Part shown: one piece after another, positions 43,094 to 51,676 of the stretch
Layout of the letters: every line of letters begins with the position of its first letter
Position numbering within the stretch: the first letter of the stretch is position 1
DNA from: an uncultured Lachnospiraceae bacterium
GTDB lineage: Bacteria; Bacillota; Clostridia; Lachnospirales; Lachnospiraceae
Length of the DNA stretch: 51,717 nt
Direction of reading: 5' to 3'
Assembly: GCA_910578335.1 (NCBI GenBank)
Contig: CAJTPU010000023.1
Coordinates: 1 to 51,717, forward strand
The notes under the pieces: model-generated
Seen by the model: only the letters and a program-made list of their open reading frames with translations
Database searches by the model: none
Told to the model about the DNA's origin: nothing
Translations under genes and position numbers: made by a program

Positions 43094-43143
43094 TTTGAAA
43101 ACCTCCAACAATTATTTTCCTTTTGTTGATTATAGCACACCCG

Positions 43144-44472
43144 TCATTCGTTCACAAGCCAAAAAGTCAGTGTAAGCTTATCAGGGGACGAAGCATAGGC
43201 GACCGGTCCGCCGCCGGTATCCAGATAGCGGAATATCTCCTGCTTTTCAATCAGCCTCTCCAAAAAGCTCTCATAGGTATCTTCATCCATGCATTTTAAC
43301 GTCACGCTCATCCGGTTCTCTTCATAGGCACGGTCAAAAAACGCTGCCACCGCCTCTTCCTCACAGGCAGTAAAGCAGGCGCCCTCCATCACATAGTAAT
43401 TGGCGGCTGTAGCCGTGCATTCCGGCAAAGGCACAAGTGCATCCGGCTCATGGGTTTTTAACAGTTCTTTTGTCGTAATGCAAAGATAATCATAATTGAC
43501 AGGGGGCACCGGCAATCCGCTTTCCTCTCCGTCATAAGAGCGGTATGAGGCATCTCCCCATGTGGCATCCAGATAATAATAACAGCCATCCACCTGCACC
43601 AGATTCCACGCGTGCCGCTCTCCTCCCCTGACATTCCCCACCACAAGCGTAGAAGAAATCCCCAGCTTGTCAAACAGATACTGCGCTGCTTTTGCGTACC
43701 CCTGACAAACTGACTCTCCGCCTATAAATACGGAGCAGATATTCTGATTTTCCGGCGCCTCCCTGTTATAATCCGTGTGCAGCACCAGATATTCGTAGAC
43801 GTACTTCACCTTCTCATATTCTGACGCTTCCCTGTCAATACCGGCAAGGCACTCCTTTACAGCCGCATCAATCAGTGTCTGCTGCCGCTCTCTTTCCGCC
43901 GCGCTCATGGTATAATCGCCTTCAAAGCTGATTTTTACAATTTCCTCTTCCCGCATATAGGTGGTGTAACGGTAGCCTTTTATAAAAAACAACTCCGGAT
44001 GGTCGTTCATGACGCACTGAAAAATTTTGTCAATCTCCTGCTCCGCCACAGTCCCATATCCCTGCGGGGACAATGCCGCGCCCGTATACATGCCATCCAT
44101 AATGGCATACATATCCACATACCATGCCTGTTCCTCTTCTGTCAGGGCATCGTAATAGAATTTACCGCTCTGGCTTTCTGCAAGAAGCGGAACCATTTCT
44201 TCTTGGTCCGTCCCCTCTTCCTCAGCCTTTGCTGCCTCCGCCGCCGTTTCTGCCGCCGTTTCCGTCCCTTGCGCATACAGGCTTTCCCACGCCTGCACAT
44301 CCTCTTCCCCTCCTGCGGCGGCACTGGAATACGCGCCTGTTTTTTCATCCGGCGTACCCTCTTTTGTAAATGCACACGCGCCAAGCATAAGACTCGACAA
44401 CATAAGTGCCAAAGTCAGAAATGCGTATGGCGTATGGATTCTCCTTCGTACGGGGGGTAAAAGTCTTTTCAA
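43144..44472 (-). CDS. Transglutaminase-like lipoprotein
   Basis: A probable lipid-anchored protein with a transglutaminase/cysteine-protease core. The favoured start is the TTG at 44472 (LKRLLPPVRRRIHTPY) 5 bases after AAGGAG; the ATG 25 codons upstream has no site. The signal peptide ends in a lipobox (SSLMLGAC). A low-complexity Ala/Glu linker (about 35-90) precedes a helical region, then the TGc triad Cys in GESVCQGYAKAAQYL, His in GERHAWNLV and Asp in YYLDATWGD (about residues 245-320). The C-terminal 100 residues may be a separate domain. Such lipoproteins are common in Lachnospiraceae; substrate and reaction are unknown. Confidence 0.85.
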   Translation of the reverse strand: MKRLLPPVRRRIHTPYAFLTLALMLSSLMLGACAFTKEGTPDEKTGAYSSAAAGGEEDVQAWESLYAQGTETAAETAAEAAKAEEEGTDQEEMVPLLAESQSGKFYYDALTEEEQAWYVDMYAIMDGMYTGAALSPQGYGTVAEQEIDKIFQCVMNDHPELFFIKGYRYTTYMREEEIVKISFEGDYTMSAAERERQQTLIDAAVKECLAGIDREASEYEKVKYVYEYLVLHTDYNREAPENQNICSVFIGGESVCQGYAKAAQYLFDKLGISSTLVVGNVRGGERHAWNLVQVDGCYYYLDATWGDASYRSYDGEESGLPVPPVNYDYLCITTKELLKTHEPDALVPLPECTATAANYYVMEGACFTACEEEAVAAFFDRAYEENRMSVTLKCMDEDTYESFLERLIEKQEIFRYLDTGGGPVAYASSPDKLTLTFWLVNE

Positions 44473-44547
44473 GGTTTCTCCTTTTTCTATAAATATTTTG
44501 ATTAGACGATTGCGAAACACAGTAATTATGCTGTTGTCATTGTGCAA

Positions 44548-44678
44548 CTTAAGCTGTACAATTCGAGACCGGCAAATCGGAGTTTCACAAATGCCTATAT
44601 ATTTTGATTGGAGGACAAAAATCAGTTACTGTGCGAGGGTCATTGTGCTGATAGCTTGTGCGAAGCTGTAAGTTGGCT
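44548..44678. other. Gene-free stretch upstream of the lipoprotein gene
   Basis: No ORF with a ribosome site is visible on either strand. The minus strand has AT-rich -10-like words (TATATA near 44597) with a poor -35, so the promoter for the lipoprotein gene is probably here but cannot be fixed. Confidence 0.3.
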
Positions 44679-44837
44679 GCCTGTTGCGGTGGGGATGGTC
44701 TGTTGCAAGCCATTTGTGCCATGGAGTTAAGACCATAAAGGCAGGAGGGACGCTACCCGACTGCCTTTCGCTTTACTGGGCTTAACGGAATGTCCGGCAC
44801 ATCCGGCTTGCAACAGACCATCCCCACCGCAACAGGC
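44679..44837. repeat. 159-nt near-palindrome (long hairpin element)
   Basis: Perfect 33-base inverted arms (44679-44711 and 44805-44837). Inside them a second imperfect zone pairs (GTGCC...GTTAAG with CTTAAC...GGCAC), and the tip has AAAGGCAG/CTGCCTTT around a 16-base loop that itself contains GGG/CCC. The whole element can fold as one long stem in RNA or extrude as a cruciform. It lies 65 bases past the prfC stop, has no ORF, and could be a MITE-like insertion or a 3'-end RNA structure. No flanking target duplication is obvious. Confidence 0.85.
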
Positions 44838-44901
44838 TCCGGATTCTACGCTTTGCGCCGTCCTCTCCAAATGCCGCCCTTTGCAATCCCTGCTTCGCAA
44901 T

Positions 44902-46497
44902 CTAATTCCTTCCAAACTCCGAGAGCACCAACCCCTCATTCCTATCCAGCGTCATCCCCACACTCCACGCATTGACAAAGAGCAGAAGCGGATTCCCTTT
45001 CAAATCCTGAATTTTTTTCATATCCGAGGTACCCGTCAGTTTATTCATGTCGATATCCTTGTTTTCAATCCAGCGGATATGCTCATAGGGCAGAGGCTCT
45101 AAGCGGATTTCTACATTATATTCATTTTCCAGACGGTATTTTAAAACATCGAACTGGAGCACGCCCACAACGCCCACGATGATTTCCTCCATACCGGTGT
45201 TGAACTCCTGAAATATCTGGATAGCGCCCTCCTGCGCAATCTGGGATACCCCCTTGATAAACTGCTTTCTCTTCATGGTATCCATCTGCCTCACCCTCGC
45301 AAAATGCTCCGGCGCAAAGGTAGGAATTCCCTCATAGCGGATTTTTTCTTTTGGCATACAGAGCGTATCCCCGATGGAAAAAATCCCCGGGTCAAACACG
45401 CCGATGATATCGCCGGCATACGCTTCGCTTAATATCTTTCTTTCATCCGCCATAATCTGCTGGGGCTGGGAAAGACGCATCACCTTGTCCCCCTGCACAT
45501 GGCGCACTTCCATGCTGGCATCGTATTTTCCGGAACAGATGCGCATAAAGGCAATCCGGTCCCTGTGTGCCTTGTTCATATTTGCCTGAATCTTAAATAC
45601 AAACGCAGAAAATGCATTTTCCACAGGGTCAATCATACCGATATCCGCCTTGCGCGCAAGGGGCGTCGTCGTCATATCCAAAAAATGCTGCAAAAATATT
45701 TCAACGCCAAAATTGGTCAGCGCCGAACCAAAAAACACCGGCGTCAAATCGCCGCTTCTGACTGCCTCGAGGTCAAATTCGGCGCTGGCACCGTCCAAAA
45801 GCTCGATTTCATCGCAAAGCTTGTCCGCCGCCTCCCTGCCGATAACGGAAAATAACGTCTCCTTATCCGAAAGGGGAATTTCCGTGGTTTCGCCCTCTTT
45901 GGTTCCCTTTTCCGTATCGGAATAGGTGAGCACCGCCGCCTTATTCCTGTCATACACGCCCTTAAAGCCCTTGCCTGAACCGATAGGCCAGTTGACGGGG
46001 CAGGTGGCAATTCCCAGCTCCTTCTCTATTTCATCAAGCAAATCAAAGGTATCATTGGCATCCCTGTCCATTTTATTAATAAAAGTAAAAATAGGAATCT
46101 TACGCATAACGCACACTTTGAAAAGCTTTCTTGTCTGCGCCTCCACGCCTTTCGAAGCGTCGATTACCATCACCGCCGAATCCGCCGCCATCAGAGTCCG
46201 GTAGGTATCCTCCGAGAAATCCTGATGCCCCGGCGTATCCAGAATATTGATGCAGAAACCGCCGTACTCAAACTGCAGCACAGAGGAGGTCACGGAAATA
46301 CCTCTTTCCTTCTCTATTTCCATCCAGTCTGATACAGCGTGCCTCGCTGTTGCTTTTCCTTTGACGCTGCCCGCCAGATTAATGGCGCCGCCGTAAAGGA
46401 GAAATTTCTCCGTCAGGGTCGTCTTGCCCGCGTCAGGGTGCGATATGATTGCAAAGGTTCTTCTTCTGTTTATTTCTGCTGCGTCGTTTAGTGCCAC
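44902..46497 (-). CDS. prfC: Peptide chain release factor 3
   Basis: The class II release-factor GTPase that recycles RF1/RF2. The start is the GTG at 46497 (VALNDAAEINRRRTFAIISHPDAGKT), 8 bases after GGAGG; the longer frame overlaps deoB. The 531-aa product has G1 SHPDAGKTTLTE, switch I/G2 region with RGISVTSSVLQF, G3 DTPGHQDF, G4 NKMDRD, and the RF3-specific C-terminal domains (VGVLQFDVLKYRLENEYNVE). It follows deoB by 19 bases, so the two are cotranscribed although functionally unrelated. Confidence 0.96.
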   Translation of the reverse strand: MALNDAAEINRRRTFAIISHPDAGKTTLTEKFLLYGGAINLAGSVKGKATARHAVSDWMEIEKERGISVTSSVLQFEYGGFCINILDTPGHQDFSEDTYRTLMAADSAVMVIDASKGVEAQTRKLFKVCVMRKIPIFTFINKMDRDANDTFDLLDEIEKELGIATCPVNWPIGSGKGFKGVYDRNKAAVLTYSDTEKGTKEGETTEIPLSDKETLFSVIGREAADKLCDEIELLDGASAEFDLEAVRSGDLTPVFFGSALTNFGVEIFLQHFLDMTTTPLARKADIGMIDPVENAFSAFVFKIQANMNKAHRDRIAFMRICSGKYDASMEVRHVQGDKVMRLSQPQQIMADERKILSEAYAGDIIGVFDPGIFSIGDTLCMPKEKIRYEGIPTFAPEHFARVRQMDTMKRKQFIKGVSQIAQEGAIQIFQEFNTGMEEIIVGVVGVLQFDVLKYRLENEYNVEIRLEPLPYEHIRWIENKDIDMNKLTGTSDMKKIQDLKGNPLLLFVNAWSVGMTLDRNEGLVLSEFGRN

Positions 46498-46516
46498 GTC
46501 TTTTTCCTCCAAGATA

Positions 46517-47668
46517 TTATAGCATTCCGGTTCCGTCAAAATCCTGCCGGATACCAAAGTATTGTAACACAGTTGCCCCTATATCTGCAAAGGTTTCTCT
46601 CGTTCCCAGATTTTTGGGCGCAGCCTTTTTCCCATAAAGCAGAAAAGGCGTGTATTCTCTGGAGTGGTCCGTGGAAACGGTATAGCCCGGGTCGCAGCCA
46701 TGGTCTGCGGTTATCATCAGAAGGTCCTCCTCCCGCATTTTTGCCATAATCTCCGGCAGCTTCTCGTCAAATGCGGTCATCGCCGCCGCATAACCGTCAA
46801 TATCGTTGCGGTGTCCGTAAAGCATATCATAGTCCACCAGATTGATAAAGCAGAGTCCTTCAAATTCTTTGTCCAGATAGAAACAGGTTTTTTCAATGCC
46901 CTCCGCATTGCCGCTTGTATATACATGCTCCGTGATGCCCTGCCCGGCAAAGATATCATATATTTTTCCCACGGCAATGACGGATTTTCCAGCCTCTTTT
47001 AGTGCGTCCAGCATGGTAGGCGCAGGCGGCTTTAAGGAAAAATCATGGCGGCGCGGCGTGCGCACAAAGCTGCCTGCCGCTCCTGTAAAGGGTCTGGCTA
47101 TAACTCTGCCCACACCGTGCCTGCCTGTCAGAAGCCCTCTGGCTATGCGGCAGTATTCATAGAGCTCGTCCACCGGCACAATGTCTTCATGGGCGGCAAT
47201 CTGGAATACGCTGTCCGCCGAGGTGTAGACTATCAGGCTTCCTGTTTTCAGGTGTTCTTCTCCAAAGTCCTTGATGACTTCCGTGCCGGAGTAGGGCGCG
47301 TTGCAAAGGATACCCCGTCCGGTTGCCGCAGAGAAAGCGGAAAGGATTTCTTCGGGAAAGCCATGGGGATAGACGGGAAGCGGAGTCGGGGAACAGACGC
47401 CTGCAATCTCCCAGTGCCCGATGGTGGTGTCCTTGCCGGCGGAGCGCTCCGTCATGCGGGCGATGCGGGCAAGGGGGGCGGGGGATTTTTCTCCGCAGGT
47501 TACGCCGTCTATGTTGAATAAGCCTAGCTTCTGCAGGTTGGGGACAGAAAAACGGGGGCTCTGGGAAATGGTTCCCAAAGTGTTTACGTTTATGTCGCCA
47601 AAGGCGGGGGCATCCGGCATGGCGCCGATGCCAAAGCTGTCAAGTACAATAAGAAAGATTCTTTTCAT
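46517..47668 (-). CDS. deoB: Phosphopentomutase
   Basis: Interconverts ribose/deoxyribose 1- and 5-phosphates in nucleoside salvage; Mn-dependent alkaline-phosphatase superfamily. The start is the ATG at 47668 (MKRIFLIVLDSFGIGAMPDA) behind AGGAGAG; upstream codons are GC-rich leader sequence, not protein. The 383-aa product has metal motifs VLDSFGIGA and ITADHGCDPG, the phosphothreonine segment GKDTTIGHWEI and NLVDYDMLYGHRND. No nucleoside phosphorylase or deoC gene is nearby. Confidence 0.96.
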   Translation of the reverse strand: MKRIFLIVLDSFGIGAMPDAPAFGDINVNTLGTISQSPRFSVPNLQKLGLFNIDGVTCGEKSPAPLARIARMTERSAGKDTTIGHWEIAGVCSPTPLPVYPHGFPEEILSAFSAATGRGILCNAPYSGTEVIKDFGEEHLKTGSLIVYTSADSVFQIAAHEDIVPVDELYEYCRIARGLLTGRHGVGRVIARPFTGAAGSFVRTPRRHDFSLKPPAPTMLDALKEAGKSVIAVGKIYDIFAGQGITEHVYTSGNAEGIEKTCFYLDKEFEGLCFINLVDYDMLYGHRNDIDGYAAAMTAFDEKLPEIMAKMREEDLLMITADHGCDPGYTVSTDHSREYTPFLLYGKKAAPKNLGTRETFADIGATVLQYFGIRQDFDGTGML

Positions 47669-47834
47669 GGTGAGTTCTCTCCTGTCTGTGCGTGAAAAAG
47701 GGTGGCGCTGCGGGGAAGCCTGAGGCTTACGACGTGCAGGCGCTTCGCTGTGCGCTGGGGTGGGGAATGGAGGGTTACGCAGTGCCAAGCTCACCTTCGC
47801 TGCGCTGCGGTTCGCTCACGGGCTGTCGCCCTAT
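47669..47834. other. GC-rich gene-free leader upstream of deoB
   Basis: Strongly GC-rich compared with the surroundings, with recurring GCAGCG/GAAGCG words and several short inverted repeats (for example GTGAGCGAAC). No sigma-A-like promoter is visible on the minus strand. It may be a small extragenic repeat or a structured leader. Confidence 0.4.
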
Positions 47835-47899
47835 GAAAAAAGGCAGAAATGAATTTTCTTACGTGCAAGCACGACGCAAATTCATTTCTGCCTTTTTTC
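47835..47899 (-). terminator. Nested hairpin terminator after spoIIIAH
   Basis: Perfect 22-base arms (47835-47856 and 47878-47899) enclose a 21-base loop with its own CGTGC-AA-GCACG hairpin. Six A/T bases lie at the outer part of each arm, so it can act as a terminator in either direction. It lies 41-105 bases past the spoIIIAH stop. Confidence 0.8.
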
Positions 47900-47939
47900 G
47901 CACTGCTCGTTGCTTACGTGAAGTATATCACGTTTCCTT

Positions 47940-48689
47940 CTACTGTACAATCGTGCTGATGACAATATTTGCGGCGTCTATGTTGGTTTTGCGTTTTACT
48001 ATGTCTTCGATTTGGGCACGCTGGGCTTCGGTGAGTTCGGTGGCGTTTACGACTACGTCTACGCTGCCGTCACTGATGCTGACTACTACGTCGGGGAAGC
48101 CTTTGGCTTCTAACAGGATTTCTGCCGCCATTTCCTGTTCTGCAATGTTTGTCATGGCTACCATGGTGTCTACTGCATTTTGTTTTTGTTCGTCGCTTAA
48201 AGTTGCGCTGTTGATAATTTCAAGCAGGGTTTCCCGGTTGCGGGCGCGTACTTGTTCTTTTAGTAGTTTTGCCTCGGAAAGGCTCGTGACAGGGGTTGTG
48301 CCGGTAAATACGGCTTCGCCCGGGATTTCTCCGTCTGTCGGCGTTTCCGGTTCTACGGGGGTGGAATTTACATCCATTCCTGTATCAAGATAATTGTCCG
48401 CCATCTCATCTACATCTGAATCCAGACTGGCAATGTCCGTAAGCGACTGGTCATTGGTAAGGTCTTCCTCTGACAAATCCAGCAGACCGTCCAGAGAATA
48501 GTCATTTGTCACGTTACCTGCCGTAAAATTTTCCACGCTGGTCTGGTCCTGCGTCTGTGCATCCCCTGATGCCGGCAGATACTCTTCCTTTTCCAGGTTG
48601 GTCCCCGCGAACTGCAAATAGCCTGCAACGGCAATCATAATCGCCAGCGCGGTAATCATAAGTTGATTCTTCTTTAAAATGTTTTTCAC
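47940..48689 (-). CDS. spoIIIAH: Stage III sporulation protein AH
   Basis: The mother-cell component that pairs with forespore SpoIIQ to span the intermembrane space during engulfment. The 249-aa product has a GTG start after AGGGGAGAAAGAC, one N-terminal membrane helix (about 10-27), an acidic low-complexity spacer (about 35-130) and a C-terminal YscJ/FliF-like ring domain (about 150-249, ending VKRKTNIDAANIVISTIVQ). It is the last gene of the operon, 147 bases after spoIIIAG, and is followed by a strong terminator. Confidence 0.92.
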   Translation of the reverse strand: MKNILKKNQLMITALAIMIAVAGYLQFAGTNLEKEEYLPASGDAQTQDQTSVENFTAGNVTNDYSLDGLLDLSEEDLTNDQSLTDIASLDSDVDEMADNYLDTGMDVNSTPVEPETPTDGEIPGEAVFTGTTPVTSLSEAKLLKEQVRARNRETLLEIINSATLSDEQKQNAVDTMVAMTNIAEQEMAAEILLEAKGFPDVVVSISDGSVDVVVNATELTEAQRAQIEDIVKRKTNIDAANIVISTIVQ

Positions 48690-48836
48690 GTCTTTCTCCC
48701 CTTTACTGGCTGCCTGCCAGTTATTTTTACTAATTTATTATATTAACCCTATGTCCCCTCTATGCATTTTCCCGCCTAATTTATGTCCCTCTTTTTATAT
48801 CCGGCGGCACAGACGTCCGTAAAGCCGCCGAAAGCT

Positions 48837-49460
48837 TCAATTCTTCAGCTTCACCACCTTAACCTGATGGGCATCGATGCCAAATAAAACCTGAATGATA
48901 TCCGATATGTTTTTGCTCACCGAGCCGCTGCCGGCTCCTTCCGCCAGCACTACGACGCCTTCTATCTGCGGGCTGATTGTTTTAATAACATATGGTTCTG
49001 AATAATTTCCTTCATTGGTGTACACGGTACTGTCGCCCGTATCCACGGCGTTGACCCTGCGCGTCCCGCCCCCGGAATCCGCTTCTTCCGTATCGGTATG
49101 TGAAACCGGTGCATCTTTTTCTACAACCTTTTCCGCGGAAGTGCGGAGCGTAATAATCACCCTTACCTCTCCCGCCCCCTCCATCTGCATAAGCAGTGCC
49201 GCCACCTTCTGCTCCATGGCTTCAGTATATTCCCCTGCGCTGTCCGTATACTGCAGTCCTTCTGTCCACGCGCTGTTTTCTTCCATATCATAACTTTCGT
49301 TATTTAATTTTCCCGAAGTACTGTCGCCGTTTTCGCCGCCTTTTTCTGTCTTTTTTCCATTGTCCAAAGGCAGGGCAATTACCATCAACAGCACGCCTGC
49401 CAATACAAGAATCAGCAGATTGTTTTTATCCTTTGCCATCTCTTTTAATTTTTTAATCAC
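48837..49460 (-). CDS. spoIIIAG: Stage III sporulation protein AG
   Basis: A ring-forming component of the SpoIIIA-SpoIIQ complex. The 207-aa product has a GTG start overlapping the spoIIIAF stop (GTGATTAA), an N-terminal membrane helix (about 14-31, LLILVLAGVLLMVIALPL), a disordered linker and a C-terminal extracytoplasmic domain with AGEVRVIITLRTSAEKVVEKD and a Ser/Gly-rich insert. The ending VLFGIDAHQVKVVKLKN is typical. Confidence 0.93.
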   Translation of the reverse strand: MIKKLKEMAKDKNNLLILVLAGVLLMVIALPLDNGKKTEKGGENGDSTSGKLNNESYDMEENSAWTEGLQYTDSAGEYTEAMEQKVAALLMQMEGAGEVRVIITLRTSAEKVVEKDAPVSHTDTEEADSGGGTRRVNAVDTGDSTVYTNEGNYSEPYVIKTISPQIEGVVVLAEGAGSGSVSKNISDIIQVLFGIDAHQVKVVKLKN

Positions 49461-49956
49461 CGGTACTCACCTCAATCCTGTCAATCTCTATGTCGATTTC
49501 CTCCACCGGCTGCCCTCTGTCCGCCCCTGACCCGTTTTCAAGCGGCTGGTTCTCCCCCTGCTGCCCGCCCGCGGCAGGCTGCTGCGTTGTTCCGCTCTGC
49601 TGCGGCTCTGCCCCAGCCTGTTCTGCTGCCGCTTCCCTTCGCATTTCATCCACCCTTGCCTGTACTTCCGCCATTGTCATTTTTTCCAGAATTGCTTCCA
49701 GCTTTTCCATATCCGCCTCCTCCATACTCTCTGCAAGCAGTCCCCGGTAAAAATCTACCCGCCCGTCAAAAAAAAGCCCGCCTTCCTTTCCAAATACCGC
49801 GGATACCGCCACAATAACCTGCGCCAGCACCATAATACTGATTAAAAGCCTGATATATTTTTCATAACATTCCGCTGCTTTAAAATGCAGAAGCATTTGT
49901 GCACATACGATAAAAATGCCTGTCTGCTTTGTAATCTGTAACAGTCTCTCTCCCAT
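49453..49956 (-). CDS. spoIIIAF: Stage III sporulation protein AF
   Basis: A 167-aa membrane protein with two N-terminal helices (about 8-26 and 34-54) and a soluble helical region. The C-terminal 45 residues are a Gln/Gly/Pro-rich linker (AEQAGAEPQQSGTTQQPAAG) ending in a short acidic tail. It lies between spoIIIAE and spoIIIAG and overlaps the latter by 8 bases. The linker is longer and more repetitive than I would expect of AF proteins. Confidence 0.9.
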   Translation of the reverse strand: MGERLLQITKQTGIFIVCAQMLLHFKAAECYEKYIRLLISIMVLAQVIVAVSAVFGKEGGLFFDGRVDFYRGLLAESMEEADMEKLEAILEKMTMAEVQARVDEMRREAAAEQAGAEPQQSGTTQQPAAGGQQGENQPLENGSGADRGQPVEEIDIEIDRIEVSTGD

Positions 49957-49980
49957 TCCTGCACCCCGTTTTCCTTTTCT

Positions 49981-51045
49981 TTAAAATCCCCGGTTTGTAG
50001 TGTATGCCGCAATAGAAACCGTAATCATGAACAGAAGCAGGGACGTGCCCGCTGTCTTAAACAAAAGCTGCCCGCCGCATCCCACCTTGTCCGTACACAT
50101 CGTAATCCGCTTGTCACTCACTACCCCCAAAAATGCAGCCGCCGCTTTTAGCAAAAATGCCGTCGCCAGAATTTTCAAAAGCGGCACCGCCGCAATCACC
50201 AGAAGCAGAATCAACATCACAAGCCCAATACTGTTTTTGATTACCACCGCCGAGCCCAGAACAACTTCGACAATACCGTCCGCCGCATCTCCGATTCCCG
50301 GAATTGCCGCCACTGCTTTTTGCAGCGTTGTCGCCTTCACAGAATCAATAGCAGGCGTTATCATTGATTGCAGCAGGCTGAGACCGGTTATCAGACCAAG
50401 GGAAGCCTTCAGAAGAAAACGAATTACCTTTTCCATGCCCTCCACCAAAAGCGCCAGTCTTTCTTCAATCCATATGCCGTTAATCAGCGCCAAAAGCACG
50501 TAGCTGTTAATGAGCGGCAGAATAATTGTCAAAAGCACATTCTCTATCACATAAATGAGCAGAATGACAATCTGATAGCTTGCCGCGGCTGTGACTGCGC
50601 CCGTGGCAACTCCCACCGACAAAAAATAGACCGGAATAAAAATCTGCGTGAAATCGACAATATTTTGTATGGCGTCTGCCGCGACTACCATAGACGAGGC
50701 AAAACACTTCATCAGAATAACCGACATAAGCAGATAGGTAAAATAAAAGCCGATGTCCGCAATCTGGTGATTATCAAATATTTCAATAAAATGTGCAATC
50801 AGTGCCGCCGCAATCCCCAGCAGCATAATCCAAATAAAAATTTCCCTGATGGAATGAAACTCCGCCGCTATATCGCTGAAAAACGACTGTATTCCATAAG
50901 AAATGCCGCCCATAACATCCCCGGAAAGAATTTGGGAAAACATGTCCTCCAAATGAAACTGTTTGTCCGGAAACAAAGACGAAAGCTTTTGCTCCAAACC
51001 GCCCAAATCATACTCATCCCAGATATTCGTAATATCAATCGACAT
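49981..51045 (-). CDS. spoIIIAE: Stage III sporulation protein AE
   Basis: The polytopic channel-like component of the SpoIIIA complex. The start is the ATG at 51045 (MSIDITNIWDEYDLGGLEQKL), behind AGGAGGCACCGC; the longer frame overlaps spoIIIAD. The 354-aa product has about eight membrane helices and the conserved segment LQKAVAAIPGIGDAADGIVEVVLGSAVVIKNSIG. The N-terminal soluble stretch is about 70 residues long. Confidence 0.94.
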   Translation of the reverse strand: MSIDITNIWDEYDLGGLEQKLSSLFPDKQFHLEDMFSQILSGDVMGGISYGIQSFFSDIAAEFHSIREIFIWIMLLGIAAALIAHFIEIFDNHQIADIGFYFTYLLMSVILMKCFASSMVVAADAIQNIVDFTQIFIPVYFLSVGVATGAVTAAASYQIVILLIYVIENVLLTIILPLINSYVLLALINGIWIEERLALLVEGMEKVIRFLLKASLGLITGLSLLQSMITPAIDSVKATTLQKAVAAIPGIGDAADGIVEVVLGSAVVIKNSIGLVMLILLLVIAAVPLLKILATAFLLKAAAAFLGVVSDKRITMCTDKVGCGGQLLFKTAGTSLLLFMITVSIAAYTTNRGF

Positions 51046-51055
51046 GCGGTGCCTC

Positions 51056-51442
51056 CTACAAAAAACTTTGTATCTGTTCCAGAACCGCCAGCAGTATCGG
51101 CAGCCCTGCAAACATGACCGTAAGCTTTCCCAAAACCTCTATCTGTCCCGCTACGGCGGCAAATCCGGCATCCTTACAGATTCCCGCGCTGAACTCACAA
51201 ATATAGGTGATTCCCACAATTTTGAGCAGCGTTCCCAGATACCCCTCCCCGCCTTCCATATATTGCTGCAGCTCCAAAATCTTTGCCATCAAAGAATACA
51301 GGCAGCGCACCGCATAAGAAAAAATAAGCACTGCCGCGCCAATTCCCACATAGAGCGTATATTCCGGTCTGCTCCCCTTAAACCAGCCCGCAAGCAGCAC
51401 ACCGATAACTCCCAAAAGAGCAATTTTTACAATTTCAATCAT
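51056..51442 (-). CDS. spoIIIAD: Stage III sporulation protein AD
   Basis: A 128-aa membrane protein with four hydrophobic segments and the pattern EYTLYVGIGAAVLIFSYAV and ITYICEFSAGICKDAGFAAVAGQIEVLGK, which is characteristic of SpoIIIAC/AD-family proteins. It lies 21 bases after spoIIIAC and 10 bases before spoIIIAE. Confidence 0.94.
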   Translation of the reverse strand: MIEIVKIALLGVIGVLLAGWFKGSRPEYTLYVGIGAAVLIFSYAVRCLYSLMAKILELQQYMEGGEGYLGTLLKIVGITYICEFSAGICKDAGFAAVAGQIEVLGKLTVMFAGLPILLAVLEQIQSFL

Positions 51443-51463
51443 AGCTGCCTCTCCTGCTCGTTT

Positions 51464-51658
51464 TTATAGAGAAAATAGCGCCTGAATCGTCGTAAAAAGC
51501 TCATAGATGTAAGGCACTATCCATGTAAGCACCAGTATCAGCCCCGCAAGGCTGACCAAAAAAGCCTGCTCTTCCCGCCCGCTGTGCTTTAACACCTGAC
51601 TTAATATGGTAACCAGAATTCCTACCGCCGCTATTTTAAATATCAGACTAACTCCCAT
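51464..51658 (-). CDS. spoIIIAC: Stage III sporulation protein AC
   Basis: A 64-aa two-helix membrane protein (MGVSLIFKIAAVGILVTILSQVLKHSGREEQAFLVSLAGLILVL), matching SpoIIIAC in size and in the QVLKHSGREE loop. AGGAGGCGGC precedes its ATG. It sits between the end of spoIIIAB and spoIIIAD. Confidence 0.95.
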   Translation of the reverse strand: MGVSLIFKIAAVGILVTILSQVLKHSGREEQAFLVSLAGLILVLTWIVPYIYELFTTIQALFSL

Positions 51659-51676
51659 GCCGCCTCCTCAGAAGAC

